DNA of 51,892 nt from Pseudomonas sp. GM50 (GCF_000282375.1 NZ_AKJK01000004.1:1-51892), one strand, 5' to 3'; shown: positions 19,407 to 28,742, counted from the stretch's first letter. The notes: generated by a model from the sequence alone, not told the origin. Numbers and translations: made by a program.

Positions 19407-19521
19407 TGCGCGCTCCGTAAGGGGTCGAGGTCATCCCTGGGGGGACTTCTATTATTCTGCCGTCCGGCATCATAAACCCGAATTACTTCAATGAGCATGC
19501 CCCTTGCAGCGTCAGCGTTTG

Positions 19522-20442
19522 TCAGCCCGTCGTCTCAGCCAGATAGCCGAGCAGGGTTTCATAGAGTCGGTCGACTTCGGCGACCTGCCCCCGCGCCCGC
19601 AAACAGCCGTGAACCAGTCCTTCCCCATAATAAAGCGTTGCGCTCACGCCGGCGGCGTTGAGTCGCTCGGCGTAAAGCACGCCGTCATCGCGCAGTGGGT
19701 CGAACTGCGCCGCGGCAATCAACGCCGGTGGCAGACCGCTGAAATCGTCGGCGAGCAAGGGCATCGCATAGGCACCCGGTTGTCGGGCTCTGCCTAAATA
19801 CAACGCGTGATAACAATCCAGATCGCTGCTGCTGAGCAATGGCGCATCGGCGCATTCGCTGCGCGACGGCAATCGGTGATCACCGCCCAGGCCCGGATAG
19901 ATCAGAACCTGCGCGCAAGGCGCTGGCTCGCCAGTATCGCGCAAGGCGAGACACAACGCGGCAGCGAGATTGCCGCCAGCACTGTCGCCTGCCACCAGGG
20001 TCCGCGCAGGGTCGAGCCGAATCGGTCCTGTGCGCAGCGCTCGCCAGACACTCAAGCAGTCATCGAACGCCGCCGGAAACGGATGCTCCGGCGCCAACCG
20101 ATAATCGACGGCGATCACCAGCACGCCGAGCGCTGATGCCAATTCGGCACAGATGAAGGCGTGAGAATCCAGATCCCCCACCACCCAACCGCCGCCGTGC
20201 AGGTACACAATGCACGGCCAACCGCTGGTCGTTGGTTTGACCCGCGGTTGCCAGGCGCGCACCGCCACTCCAGCCAACTCGAAATCGATCACCTCAAGCC
20301 CCGCGGGACGGGGCGGGGTAAACGCCTGGCACATCTCGCTGTAGGCCTGACGCAAACCGGTGAGACTGCTGTCGGTGCTGTTGAAGCTGAGGGTTTTCTC
20401 GACGAAAGCCGCCATGTGTTCAGAGAGAGGGTAAAAAGCCAT
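19522..20442 (-). CDS. Alpha/beta hydrolase of the hormone-sensitive lipase family
   Basis: A 306-residue cytoplasmic esterase or lipase-like enzyme. It has the HGGG oxyanion motif in LHGGGWVVGD (about 81-90), the DYRLAPEHPFPAA block (about 113-125), the nucleophile elbow GDSAGG with Ser about 154, the Asp in DPLRDDG and the His in LVHGC: the full HSL (family IV) triad. Such enzymes hydrolyse short acyl esters; the natural substrate cannot be read from sequence. It lies 115 bases upstream of pip on the same strand and may be separate from it. Downstream of the orphan binding protein gene there is a repeat element, so cotranscription with that gene is uncertain. Confidence 0.88.
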   Translation of the reverse strand: MAFYPLSEHMAAFVEKTLSFNSTDSSLTGLRQAYSEMCQAFTPPRPAGLEVIDFELAGVAVRAWQPRVKPTTSGWPCIVYLHGGGWVVGDLDSHAFICAELASALGVLVIAVDYRLAPEHPFPAAFDDCLSVWRALRTGPIRLDPARTLVAGDSAGGNLAAALCLALRDTGEPAPCAQVLIYPGLGGDHRLPSRSECADAPLLSSSDLDCYHALYLGRARQPGAYAMPLLADDFSGLPPALIAAAQFDPLRDDGVLYAERLNAAGVSATLYYGEGLVHGCLRARGQVAEVDRLYETLLGYLAETTG

Positions 20443-20488
20443 GAGCCTGCAGCCGGTCAGTCAACGGTTAGGGATTGGAACTCAGTTC

Positions 20489-20622
20489 TGTGGCGAGGGA
20501 GCTTGCTCCCGCTGGGCTGCGTAGCAGCCCCCAAACCACTCAACCCAGTTTTATTAGATACGCCCGACCAGCCGGGTTTACGACGGCTGTGCCGCCGAAC
20601 GGGAGCAAGCTCCCTCGCCACA
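20489..20622. repeat. REPIN (family C), copy 1, downstream of the choline-type binding protein
   Basis: 134 bases with inverted ends TGTGGCGAGGGAGCTTGCTC and its complement. The interior (GGTTTACGACGGCTGTGCCG region) is shared almost base for base with copy 2 at 21766-21900, in the same orientation. The ends, but not the core, are shared with copy 3 at 35273-35405. Confidence 0.9.
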
Positions 20623-20649
20623 GACAGCGTACTTTCCGAAAAATGGTGA

Positions 20650-21606
20650 TCAGTTCTTCAAACTGGCCCGAACGGTTGCCACGCCATCCTTGCCATCAAC
20701 ACTGCTGACACCCGCCAGCCAGCGCTGAAGATCTTCAGGATGATCTCGCAGCCATTGCCTGGCGACATCCTGCGGCGTCTTGCGCTCCATGATCGGCACC
20801 ATCAACTGACTTTCCTGAGCCGCGGTAAAGGTCAGGTTTTCCAGCAGGCGGTTCACGTTCGGGCAACGCTCGGCATAGTCCGGCGCGGTCACGGTGGAAA
20901 CAGTCGCCGCTCCCTCGTTCGGACCGTAGACGTCTTCGCTGCCGGTCAGGTAAGCGATGTTCATGTTGATGTTCATCGGATGCGGGGTCCAGCCGACGAA
21001 CACCACAAACTCCTTGCGATTGACCGCCCGCTGAACGGCGGCAAGCATGCCGGCCTCACCGGACTCGATCAGTTTGAAGTCCTTCAAGCCAAATTGATTG
21101 GTCTCGATCATGGTTTTTATCGTGGTGTTGGCACCGCTGCCCGGCTCGATGCCGTAGATCTTGGCGCCGAGCTGATCCTTGAATCTGGCGATGTCGGCGA
21201 ACGTTTTCAGGCCGGCAGCCGCAACATAGTCAGGCACGGCAAGGGTCGCCTGGGCATCCGAGAGGCTCGGTTTGTCCATGACCTTCACTTGATTGGCGGC
21301 CACGAACGGCGCGATGTTTTTATCCATCGCCGGTTTCCAGTAACCGAGGAAGATATCGAGGCGTTTGTCGCGGATGCCGGCGAAGATGATTTGCTGCACG
21401 GCACTGGTTTGTTTGCTTTCGTAGCCGAGGCCGTTGAGCAATACGTCAGCCATGCCGCTGGTGGCGATGACGTCGGTCCAGTTGACCACGCCCATGCGTA
21501 CGGTCTTGCAGGAAGCGGGGTCGTTGGCGAAAACGCTGGTGCTCAGAAGAGCAGTGCCACAGAGGATTGAGAGACAGCGGGTGAACAAACCTTTGATGCT
21601 TGTCAT
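20650..21606 (-). CDS. Choline/betaine-type ABC transporter binding protein (orphan, ChoX-like)
   Basis: Periplasmic OpuAC-family solute-binding protein of 318 residues with a signal peptide (cleavage near VFA-N, about 28). All four aromatic residues that build the cation-pi box for quaternary ammonium groups in ChoX have counterparts: Trp in VNWTDVI, Trp in LGYWKPAMD, Tyr in VPDYVAAAG and Trp in VGWTPHPMN. The family and ligand class (choline, or close trimethylammonium compounds) therefore look firm, but the exact ligand is not proven. No permease or ATPase is adjacent, so it is an orphan that must use another transporter, as known for extra Pseudomonas SBPs that share the Cbc system. It is bracketed by two family C repeats. 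Upstream SD is weak. Confidence 0.85.
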   Translation of the reverse strand: MTSIKGLFTRCLSILCGTALLSTSVFANDPASCKTVRMGVVNWTDVIATSGMADVLLNGLGYESKQTSAVQQIIFAGIRDKRLDIFLGYWKPAMDKNIAPFVAANQVKVMDKPSLSDAQATLAVPDYVAAAGLKTFADIARFKDQLGAKIYGIEPGSGANTTIKTMIETNQFGLKDFKLIESGEAGMLAAVQRAVNRKEFVVFVGWTPHPMNINMNIAYLTGSEDVYGPNEGAATVSTVTAPDYAERCPNVNRLLENLTFTAAQESQLMVPIMERKTPQDVARQWLRDHPEDLQRWLAGVSSVDGKDGVATVRASLKN

Positions 21607-21765
21607 AGGGAGCTTTCTCGCGCGGCAGATTATTGTCAGGGGTCGGTGTCTTCATGCACCGTGCCCAGAACATTACGCAGCGTCGAGAGGCTGAAAGCGA
21701 ACTGTAGCGACCGAGATTTGCACGGTGGCGACTGTCCTGATGCGTTATCAAGGCGAACACCAATC

Positions 21766-21900
21766 TGTGGCGAGGGAGCTTGCTCCCGCTGGGTTGCGAA
21801 GCAGCCCCCAAACCATTCAACCGAGTTTTATCAGATACGCCCGACCAGCCGGGTTTACGACGGCTTCGCCGCCGAGCGGGAGCAAGCTCCCTCGCCACAA
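21766..21900. repeat. REPIN (family C), copy 2, between hutG and the binding protein gene
   Basis: 135 bases, same ends and same orientation as copy 1 and about nine-tenths identical across the core by eye. A broken family A remnant, CTCGCTCCCACA (21904-21915), directly follows and abuts the hutG stop. The rest of the 312-base gap (21607-21765) is the binding protein's upstream region, where I see no clear promoter. Confidence 0.9.
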
Positions 21901-21918
21901 AATCTCGCTCCCACAGGG

Positions 21919-22722
21919 TTATGCGCTGTAGTGCTTTTCGCCCCACGCCAATAACCCTTGCAGCAATTCCCTGAGCACCACCTGCGTCGGCGCCGCCAAA
22001 TCCGGGCGATACCGGAACGGCTCGAACTCTTCCATGTACGTGCACTGACCCAACTCCAGTTGCACAGCATGGATGTTCTCGGCCGGGTTGCCGTAGTGCC
22101 GAGTGATGTGCCCGCCCTTGAAACGACCGTTCAGCACATGGCTGTAATCGCCGTGCCGTGCGCAGATGGCTTCCAGTTGGCTGGCCAATTGTGGATCGCA
22201 ACTGGCGCCGTTGAAGGTGCCGAGGTTGAAGTCCGGCAGCTTGCCGTCGAACAGGTGCGGGATGATCGAGCGGATCGAGTGTGCATCGAACAGCAGCGCG
22301 TAGCCGAATTCGGCTTTCAGTCGCGCCAGCTCTTCCTGCAAGGTGCGATGGTACGGTGTCCAGATCTGTTCCAGATAAGTCGCGCGTTCTGTGGCCGAGG
22401 GCTCCATACCCTCACGGAACAATGGAATACCGTCGAACAATGTCGCTGGGTACAAACCAGTGGTGGCGCCGACATATAAAGGCTTGTCATCGGACGGTCG
22501 GTTCAGGTCGATGACAAATCGCGAGTACTCGGCGGCCAGCGTGCTGGCGCCCAGCTCGGCAGCGAATTCGTAAAGCCTGGGGATGTGCCAGTCGGTGTCC
22601 GGCAGGCTTTTCGCGTCGGGAATCAACCCGGCTTCGACCGCCGGGGTCAGGCGCAGGCCGGCGTGGGGCATGCTGATCAGCAGCGGCACGCGGCCTTGTT
22701 TGAAGTTCAGAACCTTATCCAC
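21919..22722 (-). CDS. hutG: HutG, N-formylglutamate deformylase
   Basis: Last enzyme of the five-step histidine pathway; it splits N-formyl-L-glutamate into glutamate and formate. The 267-residue protein has the family blocks ISMPHAG (about 16-22), FVIDLNRP, LFDAHSIRS with the metal-binding Asp and His, GRFKGGHITRHYG and the IHAVQLELGQCTYM segment. I chose the GTG at 22722, preceded by AGGAG; the frame extends to 22899 but that part overlaps hutI out of phase. The partner HutF is present in the locus, which fits this enzyme rather than formiminoglutamase. It lies 10 bases after hutI, at the end of the operon. Confidence 0.95.
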   Translation of the reverse strand: MDKVLNFKQGRVPLLISMPHAGLRLTPAVEAGLIPDAKSLPDTDWHIPRLYEFAAELGASTLAAEYSRFVIDLNRPSDDKPLYVGATTGLYPATLFDGIPLFREGMEPSATERATYLEQIWTPYHRTLQEELARLKAEFGYALLFDAHSIRSIIPHLFDGKLPDFNLGTFNGASCDPQLASQLEAICARHGDYSHVLNGRFKGGHITRHYGNPAENIHAVQLELGQCTYMEEFEPFRYRPDLAAPTQVVLRELLQGLLAWGEKHYSA

Positions 22723-22732
22723 AACTGCTCTC

Positions 22733-23938
22733 CTAAACGCTTGTTTCGACGCCGTGACGCACGACGCGTTTTTCCAGGTCGCCGCCCAGCCAGTACGACA
22801 GGTCGGCTGGTCGATCAATCTGCCAGGCGACGAAGTCTGCGACTTTGCCGGCTTCCAGCGAACCATGAGTCTCGGCCATGCCCAGCGCGGTGGCGGCATG
22901 AATCGTTGCGCCAGCCAGGGCCTCTTCCGGGGTCATGCGCAAACAGGTGCAGGCCATGTTCAGCATCAAGCGCAACGACAGCGCCGGCGATGTGCCTGGG
23001 TTGAGGTCGCTGGCGATGGCGATTTTTACGCCGTGTTTGCGCAGGGCTTCCATCGGCGGCAATTGGGTTTCCCGCAGGAAGTAGAACGCGCCGGGCAGCA
23101 ATACCGCGACGGTGCCCGATTTGGCCATGGCAATGGCGTCATCTTCGGTCATGAACTCCAGATGATCGGCGGACAGGGCGTGATAACGCGCCGCCAGGCT
23201 CGAACCGTGCAGCGACGACAATTGCTCGGCATGCAGCTTCACCGGCAAACCGAGGTTCTGCGCGGCGACGAAAACCCGTTCGACCTGCTCCGGCGAAAAC
23301 CCCAGGTATTCACAGAAAGCGTCCACTGCATCCACCAGCCCTTCGGCAGCCAGGGCCGGGAGCATTTCAGTGCAGATGTGATCGATGTAGGCATCGGCGC
23401 GGTCTGTGTATTCCGGCGGCAAGGCGTGGGCCGCCAGGCAGGTGCTGCGCACGCTGACCGGCAGTTCGGCGCTGAGACGACGAACGACCCGAAGCATCTT
23501 GCGTTCGTTAGCCAGGTCCAGGCCATAACCGGACTTGATTTCGATGCTGGTGACGCCATCGCGCATCAGGCTTTTCAGACGCTTGGCGGCGCTGGCGAAC
23601 AACTCGTCTTCGCTGGCAGCTCGGGTGGCGCGCACGGTGCTGGCGATACCGCCGCCCGCCGCTGCAATTTCCGCGTAGCTGACGCCTTGCAGACGCTGCT
23701 CGAACTCGCCGCTGCGGTTACCGCCGAACACCGTATGGGTGTGGCAGTCGATCAGGCCCGGTGTCACCCAAGCCCCGTTCAGGTCATTGACCGCCGGGTA
23801 TTCGCCCGGCGGCAGTTCGCCGCGCGGACCAATCCACTCAATGTGCGCACCGGACGTCACGATGGCCGCATCCTCGATGATCGAGTAGGCGCCTTGCGCC
23901 ATGGTTGCAACGTGGCAGTGTTGCCAGAGCGTTTTCAT
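22733..23938 (-). CDS. hutI: HutI, imidazolonepropionase
   Basis: Opens the imidazolone ring to give N-formimino-L-glutamate. The 401-residue amidohydrolase has the metal-binding CHTHTVFGG motif (His 66 and 68), the substrate region [14 protein letters not shown], a second His cluster in [10 protein letters not shown], and the [11 protein letters not shown] strand with the catalytic Asp. These are the standard HutI blocks. The ATG follows ACGGAGG. It lies 16 bases after hutT and 10 before hutG, so the last three genes of the operon are tightly packed. Confidence 0.97.
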   Translation of the reverse strand: MKTLWQHCHVATMAQGAYSIIEDAAIVTSGAHIEWIGPRGELPPGEYPAVNDLNGAWVTPGLIDCHTHTVFGGNRSGEFEQRLQGVSYAEIAAAGGGIASTVRATRAASEDELFASAAKRLKSLMRDGVTSIEIKSGYGLDLANERKMLRVVRRLSAELPVSVRSTCLAAHALPPEYTDRADAYIDHICTEMLPALAAEGLVDAVDAFCEYLGFSPEQVERVFVAAQNLGLPVKLHAEQLSSLHGSSLAARYHALSADHLEFMTEDDAIAMAKSGTVAVLLPGAFYFLRETQLPPMEALRKHGVKIAIASDLNPGTSPALSLRLMLNMACTCLRMTPEEALAGATIHAATALGMAETHGSLEAGKVADFVAWQIDRPADLSYWLGGDLEKRVVRHGVETSV

Positions 23939-23954
23939 CCTGGCCTCCGTTAGG

Positions 23955-25364
23955 TTATCGATGAGAAAAATCAGGGTCCCGTGCCACCAATGCGGCCTGG
24001 CCTGCCGCCGGTTTCACCCACGTCAGGTAGGCCAGCACCAGCAACACGATCCAGACCACGCCGACCATCAGTGCTGCCTGGGTGTCCGGGAAATAGCCCA
24101 GCACGCCGAAAATGAACAGCATGAAGGCAATCGCCGCCATTGGCGCATAGGGCCAGAACGGCACCGGGAATTTCAGTTGTGCGACCTGTTCGGCGCTCAT
24201 GGAACGACGCATCGCCACCTGGGTGAACAGAATCATCAGCCAGACCCAAACCGTGGCAAAGGTCGCAACGGAGGCGATTAACAGAAAGACGTTTTCCGGA
24301 ATCAGGTAGTTCAGCAACACGCCCAGCAGCAGTGCGCTGCTCATCACCACCACTGTCAGCCACGGCACACCATTGCGCGACAAGCGGGCAAAGCCTTTGG
24401 GGGCGTGCCCTTGCTGAGCCAGGCCATACATCATGCGACCCGCGCCGAATATGTCACTGTTGATGGCCGACACCGCCGCCGAGATCACCACGATATTGAG
24501 GATGGTCGCCGCCGAGCTGATACCCAGGTTGTCGAAAATCTGCACGAACGGGCTGCCTTGGCTGCCGATCTGCTGCCACGGAAAGATCGACATCAGCACC
24601 AGCATCGTCAGCACGTAGAACAACAAAATACGCAACGGTACGGCATTGATCGCCCGGGGCAGCACGCGCTGTGGGTCTTTGGCCTCACCAGCCGTTACGC
24701 CGATGATTTCAATACCGCCAAACGCAAACATCACCACGGCGAACGAAGCGATCAGGCCACCCACGCCATTGGGCATGAAGCCGCCATGGCTCCAGAGATT
24801 GCTGATGTCGGTCGCCTGGGCACCGGGGGCCGTGCTGATGCCGAACAGCATGATGCCGAAGCCACCGAGGATCATCGCGACGATGGCCGCGACCTTGAGC
24901 AGCGACAGCCAGAACTCCATTTCGCCAAAGACTTTGACGTTACACAGGTTCAAGCCGCCGACCACCGAAACGATGCCCAGGACCCAGATCCAGCGATCGA
25001 CTTCCGGAAACCAGAAGCCCATGTAGATACCGAACGCGGTGACGTCGGCCATACCGACGATGACCATTTCAAATGCGTAGGTCCAACCGAGGATGAAGCC
25101 CGCCATCGGCCCTAGATAGGTGCTGGCGTACTGGCCGAAAGAGCCGGCCACCGGGTTGTGCACCGCCATCTCACCGAGGGCGCGCATGACCATGAACACC
25201 GCCGCGCCACCGATCAGGTAAGCGAGCAGTACCGCAGGCCCGGCCATTTGAATGGCCGAAGCAGAACCGTAGAACAGCCCGGTGCCGATCGCCGACCCCA
25301 GCGCCATGAAGCGAATATGTCGGGCAGAGAGCCCGCGTTTCAAACCCTTTGCTGGCTGTTGCAT
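23955..25364 (-). CDS. hutT: HutTh, histidine permease of the amino acid-polyamine-organocation family
   Basis: High-affinity histidine importer of the inner membrane. The 469-residue protein has 12 predicted membrane helices and the amino-acid transporter signature [23 protein letters not shown] (helix 1), then [16 protein letters not shown] and [16 protein letters not shown] (helix 6), as in the ProY/HutT group. Its position between hutH2 and hutI matches the known hutT of P. fluorescens and P. putida. The ATG has AAGGAC at good spacing, and just upstream is an A-rich stretch that fits the Hfq/Crc target pattern. Substrate is inferred from context; related permeases carry proline. Confidence 0.92.
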   Translation of the reverse strand: MQQPAKGLKRGLSARHIRFMALGSAIGTGLFYGSASAIQMAGPAVLLAYLIGGAAVFMVMRALGEMAVHNPVAGSFGQYASTYLGPMAGFILGWTYAFEMVIVGMADVTAFGIYMGFWFPEVDRWIWVLGIVSVVGGLNLCNVKVFGEMEFWLSLLKVAAIVAMILGGFGIMLFGISTAPGAQATDISNLWSHGGFMPNGVGGLIASFAVVMFAFGGIEIIGVTAGEAKDPQRVLPRAINAVPLRILLFYVLTMLVLMSIFPWQQIGSQGSPFVQIFDNLGISSAATILNIVVISAAVSAINSDIFGAGRMMYGLAQQGHAPKGFARLSRNGVPWLTVVVMSSALLLGVLLNYLIPENVFLLIASVATFATVWVWLMILFTQVAMRRSMSAEQVAQLKFPVPFWPYAPMAAIAFMLFIFGVLGYFPDTQAALMVGVVWIVLLVLAYLTWVKPAAGQAALVARDPDFSHR

Positions 25365-25371
25365 TTCTCGT

Positions 25372-25388
25372 CCTTAATTATTTTTATT
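25372..25388 (-). promoter_or_regulatory. Candidate Hfq/Crc (CA-motif) site in the hutT leader
   Basis: Minus strand AATAAAAATAATTAAGG contains two overlapping matches to AAnAAnAA directly before the hutT Shine-Dalgarno AAGGAC. In Pseudomonas such A-rich motifs bind Hfq with Crc and block translation when preferred carbon is present. The pattern is short and common in A-rich DNA, so this is a candidate only. Confidence 0.45.
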
Positions 25389-25396
25389 GGCGACAT

Positions 25397-25499
25397 GATC
25401 GTTCCCACGCTCTGCGTGGGAATGCAGCCCCGTGACGCTCTGCGTCACTGGACGCGGAGCGTCCCAAGAGGCATTCCCACGCGGAGCGTGGGAACGATC
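25397..25499. repeat. Palindromic repeat, family D, copy 2
   Basis: 103 bases, with ends GATCGTTCCCACGCTCTGCG and its complement and an inner GACGCTCTGCGTC hairpin, as in copy 1 at 13155. It lies between hutH2 and hutT inside the operon. Confidence 0.85.
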
Positions 25500-25515
25500 A
25501 TCAGAGAAGGAGTCG

Positions 25516-27048
25516 TTACAGGCTAGGCAACAACTTCGCCGAAACCAGCTCGTTCAGGCAACGAGTCGCCAGAAGCTCGCTAGCAGCATTGATGTCTGGC
25601 GCAAAGAACCGATCCTTCTCATAGAACGGCACTTCGGCACGCAGAATGGCACGAGCCTTTTCCAGTTTCGTCGAGGTCTTCAGCCCCTCACGCAGGTCGA
25701 GGCCCTGAGCCGCCGCCAGCCACTCCACTGCCAGAACACCACGCGTGTTTTCCGCCATTTCCCACAGACGCTTGCCCGCCGCCGGAGCCATCGACACATG
25801 GTCTTCCTGGTTTGCGGAAGTCGGCAGGCTGTCCACCGAGTGCGGATGGGACAGCGCCTTGTTCTCGCTGGCCAATGCCGCCGCGGTCACCTGGGCGATC
25901 ATGAAGCCGGAGTTCACGCCGCCATTGGCCACCAGGAACGGCGGCAGTTGCGACATGTGCTTGTCCATCATCAGCGAGATGCGGCGTTCGCTCAGGGAAC
26001 CGATTTCGGCGATGGCCAGGGCCATGTTGTCGGCGGCCATGGCCACCGGTTCGGCGTGGAAGTTACCGCCGGAGATCACGTCGCCTTCAGCGGCGAACAC
26101 CAGCGGGTTGTCGGAAACGGCGTTGGCTTCGATGGCCAACACTTCGGCAGCCTGACGGAACTGGGTCAGGCAGGCGCCCATGACTTGCGGCTGGCAGCGC
26201 AGGGAGTACGGGTCCTGGACCTTTTCGCAGTTCTGGTGCGAGTCAGACACTTCGCTGCGCTCGCCCAGCAGGTCGCGGTAAGCGGCAGCGGCGTCGATCT
26301 GGCCTTTCTGGCCACGAGCGGCGTGGATGCGTGCGTCGAACGGCGAGCGCGAGCCCAGCACGGCTTCAACCGTCATACCACCAATGGCCAGGGCGCCAGC
26401 GAACAGGTCTTCGCCTTCGAACAGACCGCGCAATGCATAAGCGGTGGACACCTGAGTACCGTTGAGCAGTGCCAGACCTTCTTTGGCAGCCAGGGTCAAC
26501 GGGGTCAGACCGGCGACTTTCAGCGCTTCGGTTGCTTCCATCCACTCGCCTTTGTAGCGAGCTTTACCTTCGCCCAGCAGCACCAGAGACATGTGGGCCA
26601 ACGGCGCCAAGTCACCGGAAGCACCCACCGAACCCTTCAATGGAATGTGCGGATAAACCTCGGCATTGATCAGCGCGATCAGTGCATCGATCACCACGCG
26701 GCGAATACCGGAGAAGCCACGGCTCAGGCTGTTGACCTTGAGCACCATGACCAGTCGAACCAGCGCGTCGCTGATCGGCTCGCCGACACCGGCGGCGTGG
26801 GACAAAACGAGCGAGCGCTGGAGGTTTTCCAGGTCTTCGCTGGCGATACGGGTCGAAGCCAGCAGGCCGAAACCGGTGTTGATGCCATAAGCGGTGCGGT
26901 TCTCGGCGAGGATCTGTTCCACGCAGGCAACGCTGGCTTCGATCTGGGCCGAGGCACTGTTGTCGAGGGTGATTTTGACCGGTTGCTGATAAACATCACG
27001 CAGTTGGGCAAGGCTCAGTTGGCCGGGAATCAAATTAAGCGCAGTCAC
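25516..27048 (-). CDS. hutH2: HutH2, histidine ammonia-lyase (active copy)
   Basis: Deaminates histidine to trans-urocanate. The 510-residue protein has the MIO-forming triad Ala-Ser-Gly in [15 protein letters not shown] (about 143-145), and the other active-site residues seen in P. putida HutH: Tyr in AYGINTGFG, His in LSHAAGVG, Asn in LLNGTQ, Gln and Tyr in [10 protein letters not shown], Phe in GGNFHAEP, Glu in NQEDHVSM. I chose the GTG at 27048: it gives the family length and N-terminus and lies about seven bases from AAGGAG, whereas the ATG at 27054 touches the Shine-Dalgarno. An A-rich CA-motif precedes it. By context and motifs this is the working histidase of the locus. Confidence 0.96.
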   Translation of the reverse strand: MTALNLIPGQLSLAQLRDVYQQPVKITLDNSASAQIEASVACVEQILAENRTAYGINTGFGLLASTRIASEDLENLQRSLVLSHAAGVGEPISDALVRLVMVLKVNSLSRGFSGIRRVVIDALIALINAEVYPHIPLKGSVGASGDLAPLAHMSLVLLGEGKARYKGEWMEATEALKVAGLTPLTLAAKEGLALLNGTQVSTAYALRGLFEGEDLFAGALAIGGMTVEAVLGSRSPFDARIHAARGQKGQIDAAAAYRDLLGERSEVSDSHQNCEKVQDPYSLRCQPQVMGACLTQFRQAAEVLAIEANAVSDNPLVFAAEGDVISGGNFHAEPVAMAADNMALAIAEIGSLSERRISLMMDKHMSQLPPFLVANGGVNSGFMIAQVTAAALASENKALSHPHSVDSLPTSANQEDHVSMAPAAGKRLWEMAENTRGVLAVEWLAAAQGLDLREGLKTSTKLEKARAILRAEVPFYEKDRFFAPDINAASELLATRCLNELVSAKLLPSL

Positions 27049-27068
27049 ATTCATTCTCCTTTTGAGAG

Positions 27069-27077
27069 TTTTTTATT
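27069..27077 (-). promoter_or_regulatory. Candidate Hfq/Crc (CA-motif) site before hutH2
   Basis: Minus strand AATAAAAAA, containing one AAnAAnAA match, lies about six bases upstream of the AAGGAG site of hutH2. With the hutT site it suggests that catabolite repression acts on the middle of the operon. Short motif, low certainty. Confidence 0.35.
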
Positions 27078-27168
27078 AACTAACCAGACGCTCCGGAAAT
27101 TTCCGTTGTCCGTCGCTTCCCGACTTTTTGAGAGGGGCTGGCGCCTTGGCACGCTGGTGTTGTGGATT

Positions 27169-28692
27169 TCAGTTCAGGTTCGGTAAAGCCTTGTGCAACA
27201 AAATCGGGTCTTTCAAAACACTGGCAGCGGCAGCAATGTCCGGTGCCAGCCAGCGGTCCTGGTCGTAGGCCGGGACTCGTTCACGCAGCAGACGCCACGC
27301 GGTATCGGTGCCAGCGCCAAAGCGTTGTTCTTTGAGGAATTCAAAAGCCTGGGATGCCAGCAGATATTCAATGGCGAGGATCTGCGTGCAGTTTTCCAAC
27401 GCGCGATGCAGCTTCAGCGCCGCGTTGGTGCCCATGCTCAAGTGGTCTTCCTGCAAGCCCGAGGTAACGTAGTTGTCGAGCACCGCCGGTTGCGCCAACT
27501 GACGGTTTTCCGCACACAGGGACGCGGCAACGTACTGGACGATCATCATCCCGGAATTCACCCCGGGATTGGCCACCAGAAACGCTGGCAAACCGCTGAC
27601 GTGGGGGTTGATCAAGCGGTCCAGCCGACGCTCGGCGATGGAGCCGATTTCGGCCATGGCGATCGCCAGCAGATCTGCGGCCAATGCCACTGACTGACCG
27701 TGCGGGTTGGCCTGGGACATCACCCGGAAGTTGTCCGGCGTGCCCAGCAGCATCGGGTTGTCGGTGACAGAGTTGAGTTCGGTTTCGATCTGTTTTTTCG
27801 CGTGTTCAAGTTGATCGCGAGCAGCGCCGTGGACTTGCGGGATCGAACGGATGCTCAACGCATCTTGAGTGCGAATGCCCTTGCTGCTGGCAATCACTTC
27901 ACTGCCATCGAGCAGCGCCCGCAGGTTGATGCCGACTTGCTGCATGCCCGGGTGAGGCTTGAGCGCGATGATCTCGGCGTCGAACGCGGCAATCTGGCCA
28001 CGCTGGGCTTCGAAGCTCATGGCGCCGATCGCGTCGGCCCACTGCACCAGACGCGTCGCGTCGGCAATTGCCAGGCAGCTGAGACCGGTCATGCACGGCG
28101 TGCCGTTGACCAGGCACAAGCCATCTTTGGCGCCGAGGTGAACCGGTTGCAGACCTTCCTCACTCAAGGCCTGTTGCGCGGTAACGATCTGCCCGCGATA
28201 GCTGACATTGCCGACACCCAGCAGCGTGATTCCAATGTGGGCCATGTGGGTCAGGTAGCCCACCGAGCCCTGGGATGGCACTTGCGGGGTGATGCCGCGA
28301 TTGAGCAGTGCCAACAGGGCTTCGACCACCCGGCGATGAATGCCGGATTTGCCATGGCTATAGTTGCGAATAGCGGCGCAGATGATTGCGCGGGTCTGTT
28401 CGTCGGCCAATGGCGCGCCGACGCCACAGGCGTGACTGAGCAAGGTGTTGCGCGACAGTTGGCTGAGTTGTTCGCCTTTGAGCGAGACGTTGCACAAGGC
28501 GCCCAGGCCGGTGTTGACGCCGTAGGCACGCTCGCCGCTGGCGACGATGCGCTGGACGATCGCCTGGGCGTTCTCGATCCGTGCCCAGATCTGGGGCGAC
28601 AGCTCGAGCTGCGCGCCGTGACGAGCGACTGCGACCACATCCTGCCAGCGCAACGGGGCGTCGGCGATAACGATTTTTTCAGCCTGGGACAT
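27169..28692 (-). CDS. hutH1: HutH1, histidase homologue lacking the MIO triad (probable pseudoenzyme)
   Basis: A 507-residue member of the aromatic amino acid lyase family with an unbroken frame and normal codon use. Where HutH2 reads [11 protein letters not shown], this protein reads GSVGYLTHMAH (about 141-151): three residues, those that form the MIO cofactor, are missing. Two further active-site positions differ: the Tyr of DPYSLR is Leu in DALSIR and the Phe of NFH is Pro in NPH. Tyr of YGVNTG, His of LSHACGVG, Asn of VNGTP, Gln of RTQD, Arg of SIR and Glu of QEDH remain. Ammonia-lyase activity by the known mechanism is therefore unlikely. In P. fluorescens SBW25 one of the two hutH copies is reported non-functional. 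The ATG at 28692 follows GAGG. Gene order supports the hutH1 name. Confidence 0.9.
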   Translation of the reverse strand: MSQAEKIVIADAPLRWQDVVAVARHGAQLELSPQIWARIENAQAIVQRIVASGERAYGVNTGLGALCNVSLKGEQLSQLSRNTLLSHACGVGAPLADEQTRAIICAAIRNYSHGKSGIHRRVVEALLALLNRGITPQVPSQGSVGYLTHMAHIGITLLGVGNVSYRGQIVTAQQALSEEGLQPVHLGAKDGLCLVNGTPCMTGLSCLAIADATRLVQWADAIGAMSFEAQRGQIAAFDAEIIALKPHPGMQQVGINLRALLDGSEVIASSKGIRTQDALSIRSIPQVHGAARDQLEHAKKQIETELNSVTDNPMLLGTPDNFRVMSQANPHGQSVALAADLLAIAMAEIGSIAERRLDRLINPHVSGLPAFLVANPGVNSGMMIVQYVAASLCAENRQLAQPAVLDNYVTSGLQEDHLSMGTNAALKLHRALENCTQILAIEYLLASQAFEFLKEQRFGAGTDTAWRLLRERVPAYDQDRWLAPDIAAAASVLKDPILLHKALPNLN

Positions 28693-28742
28693 CTTCAACC
28701 TCGTGCGTACAACCTGAATATTGATGCAGCTTTACCGACGCT

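Noticed and set aside
27169..28692. hutH1 as a frameshifted pseudogene
   Set aside because: The frame is unbroken, with a normal start and stop; the defect is an exact three-codon loss plus substitutions.
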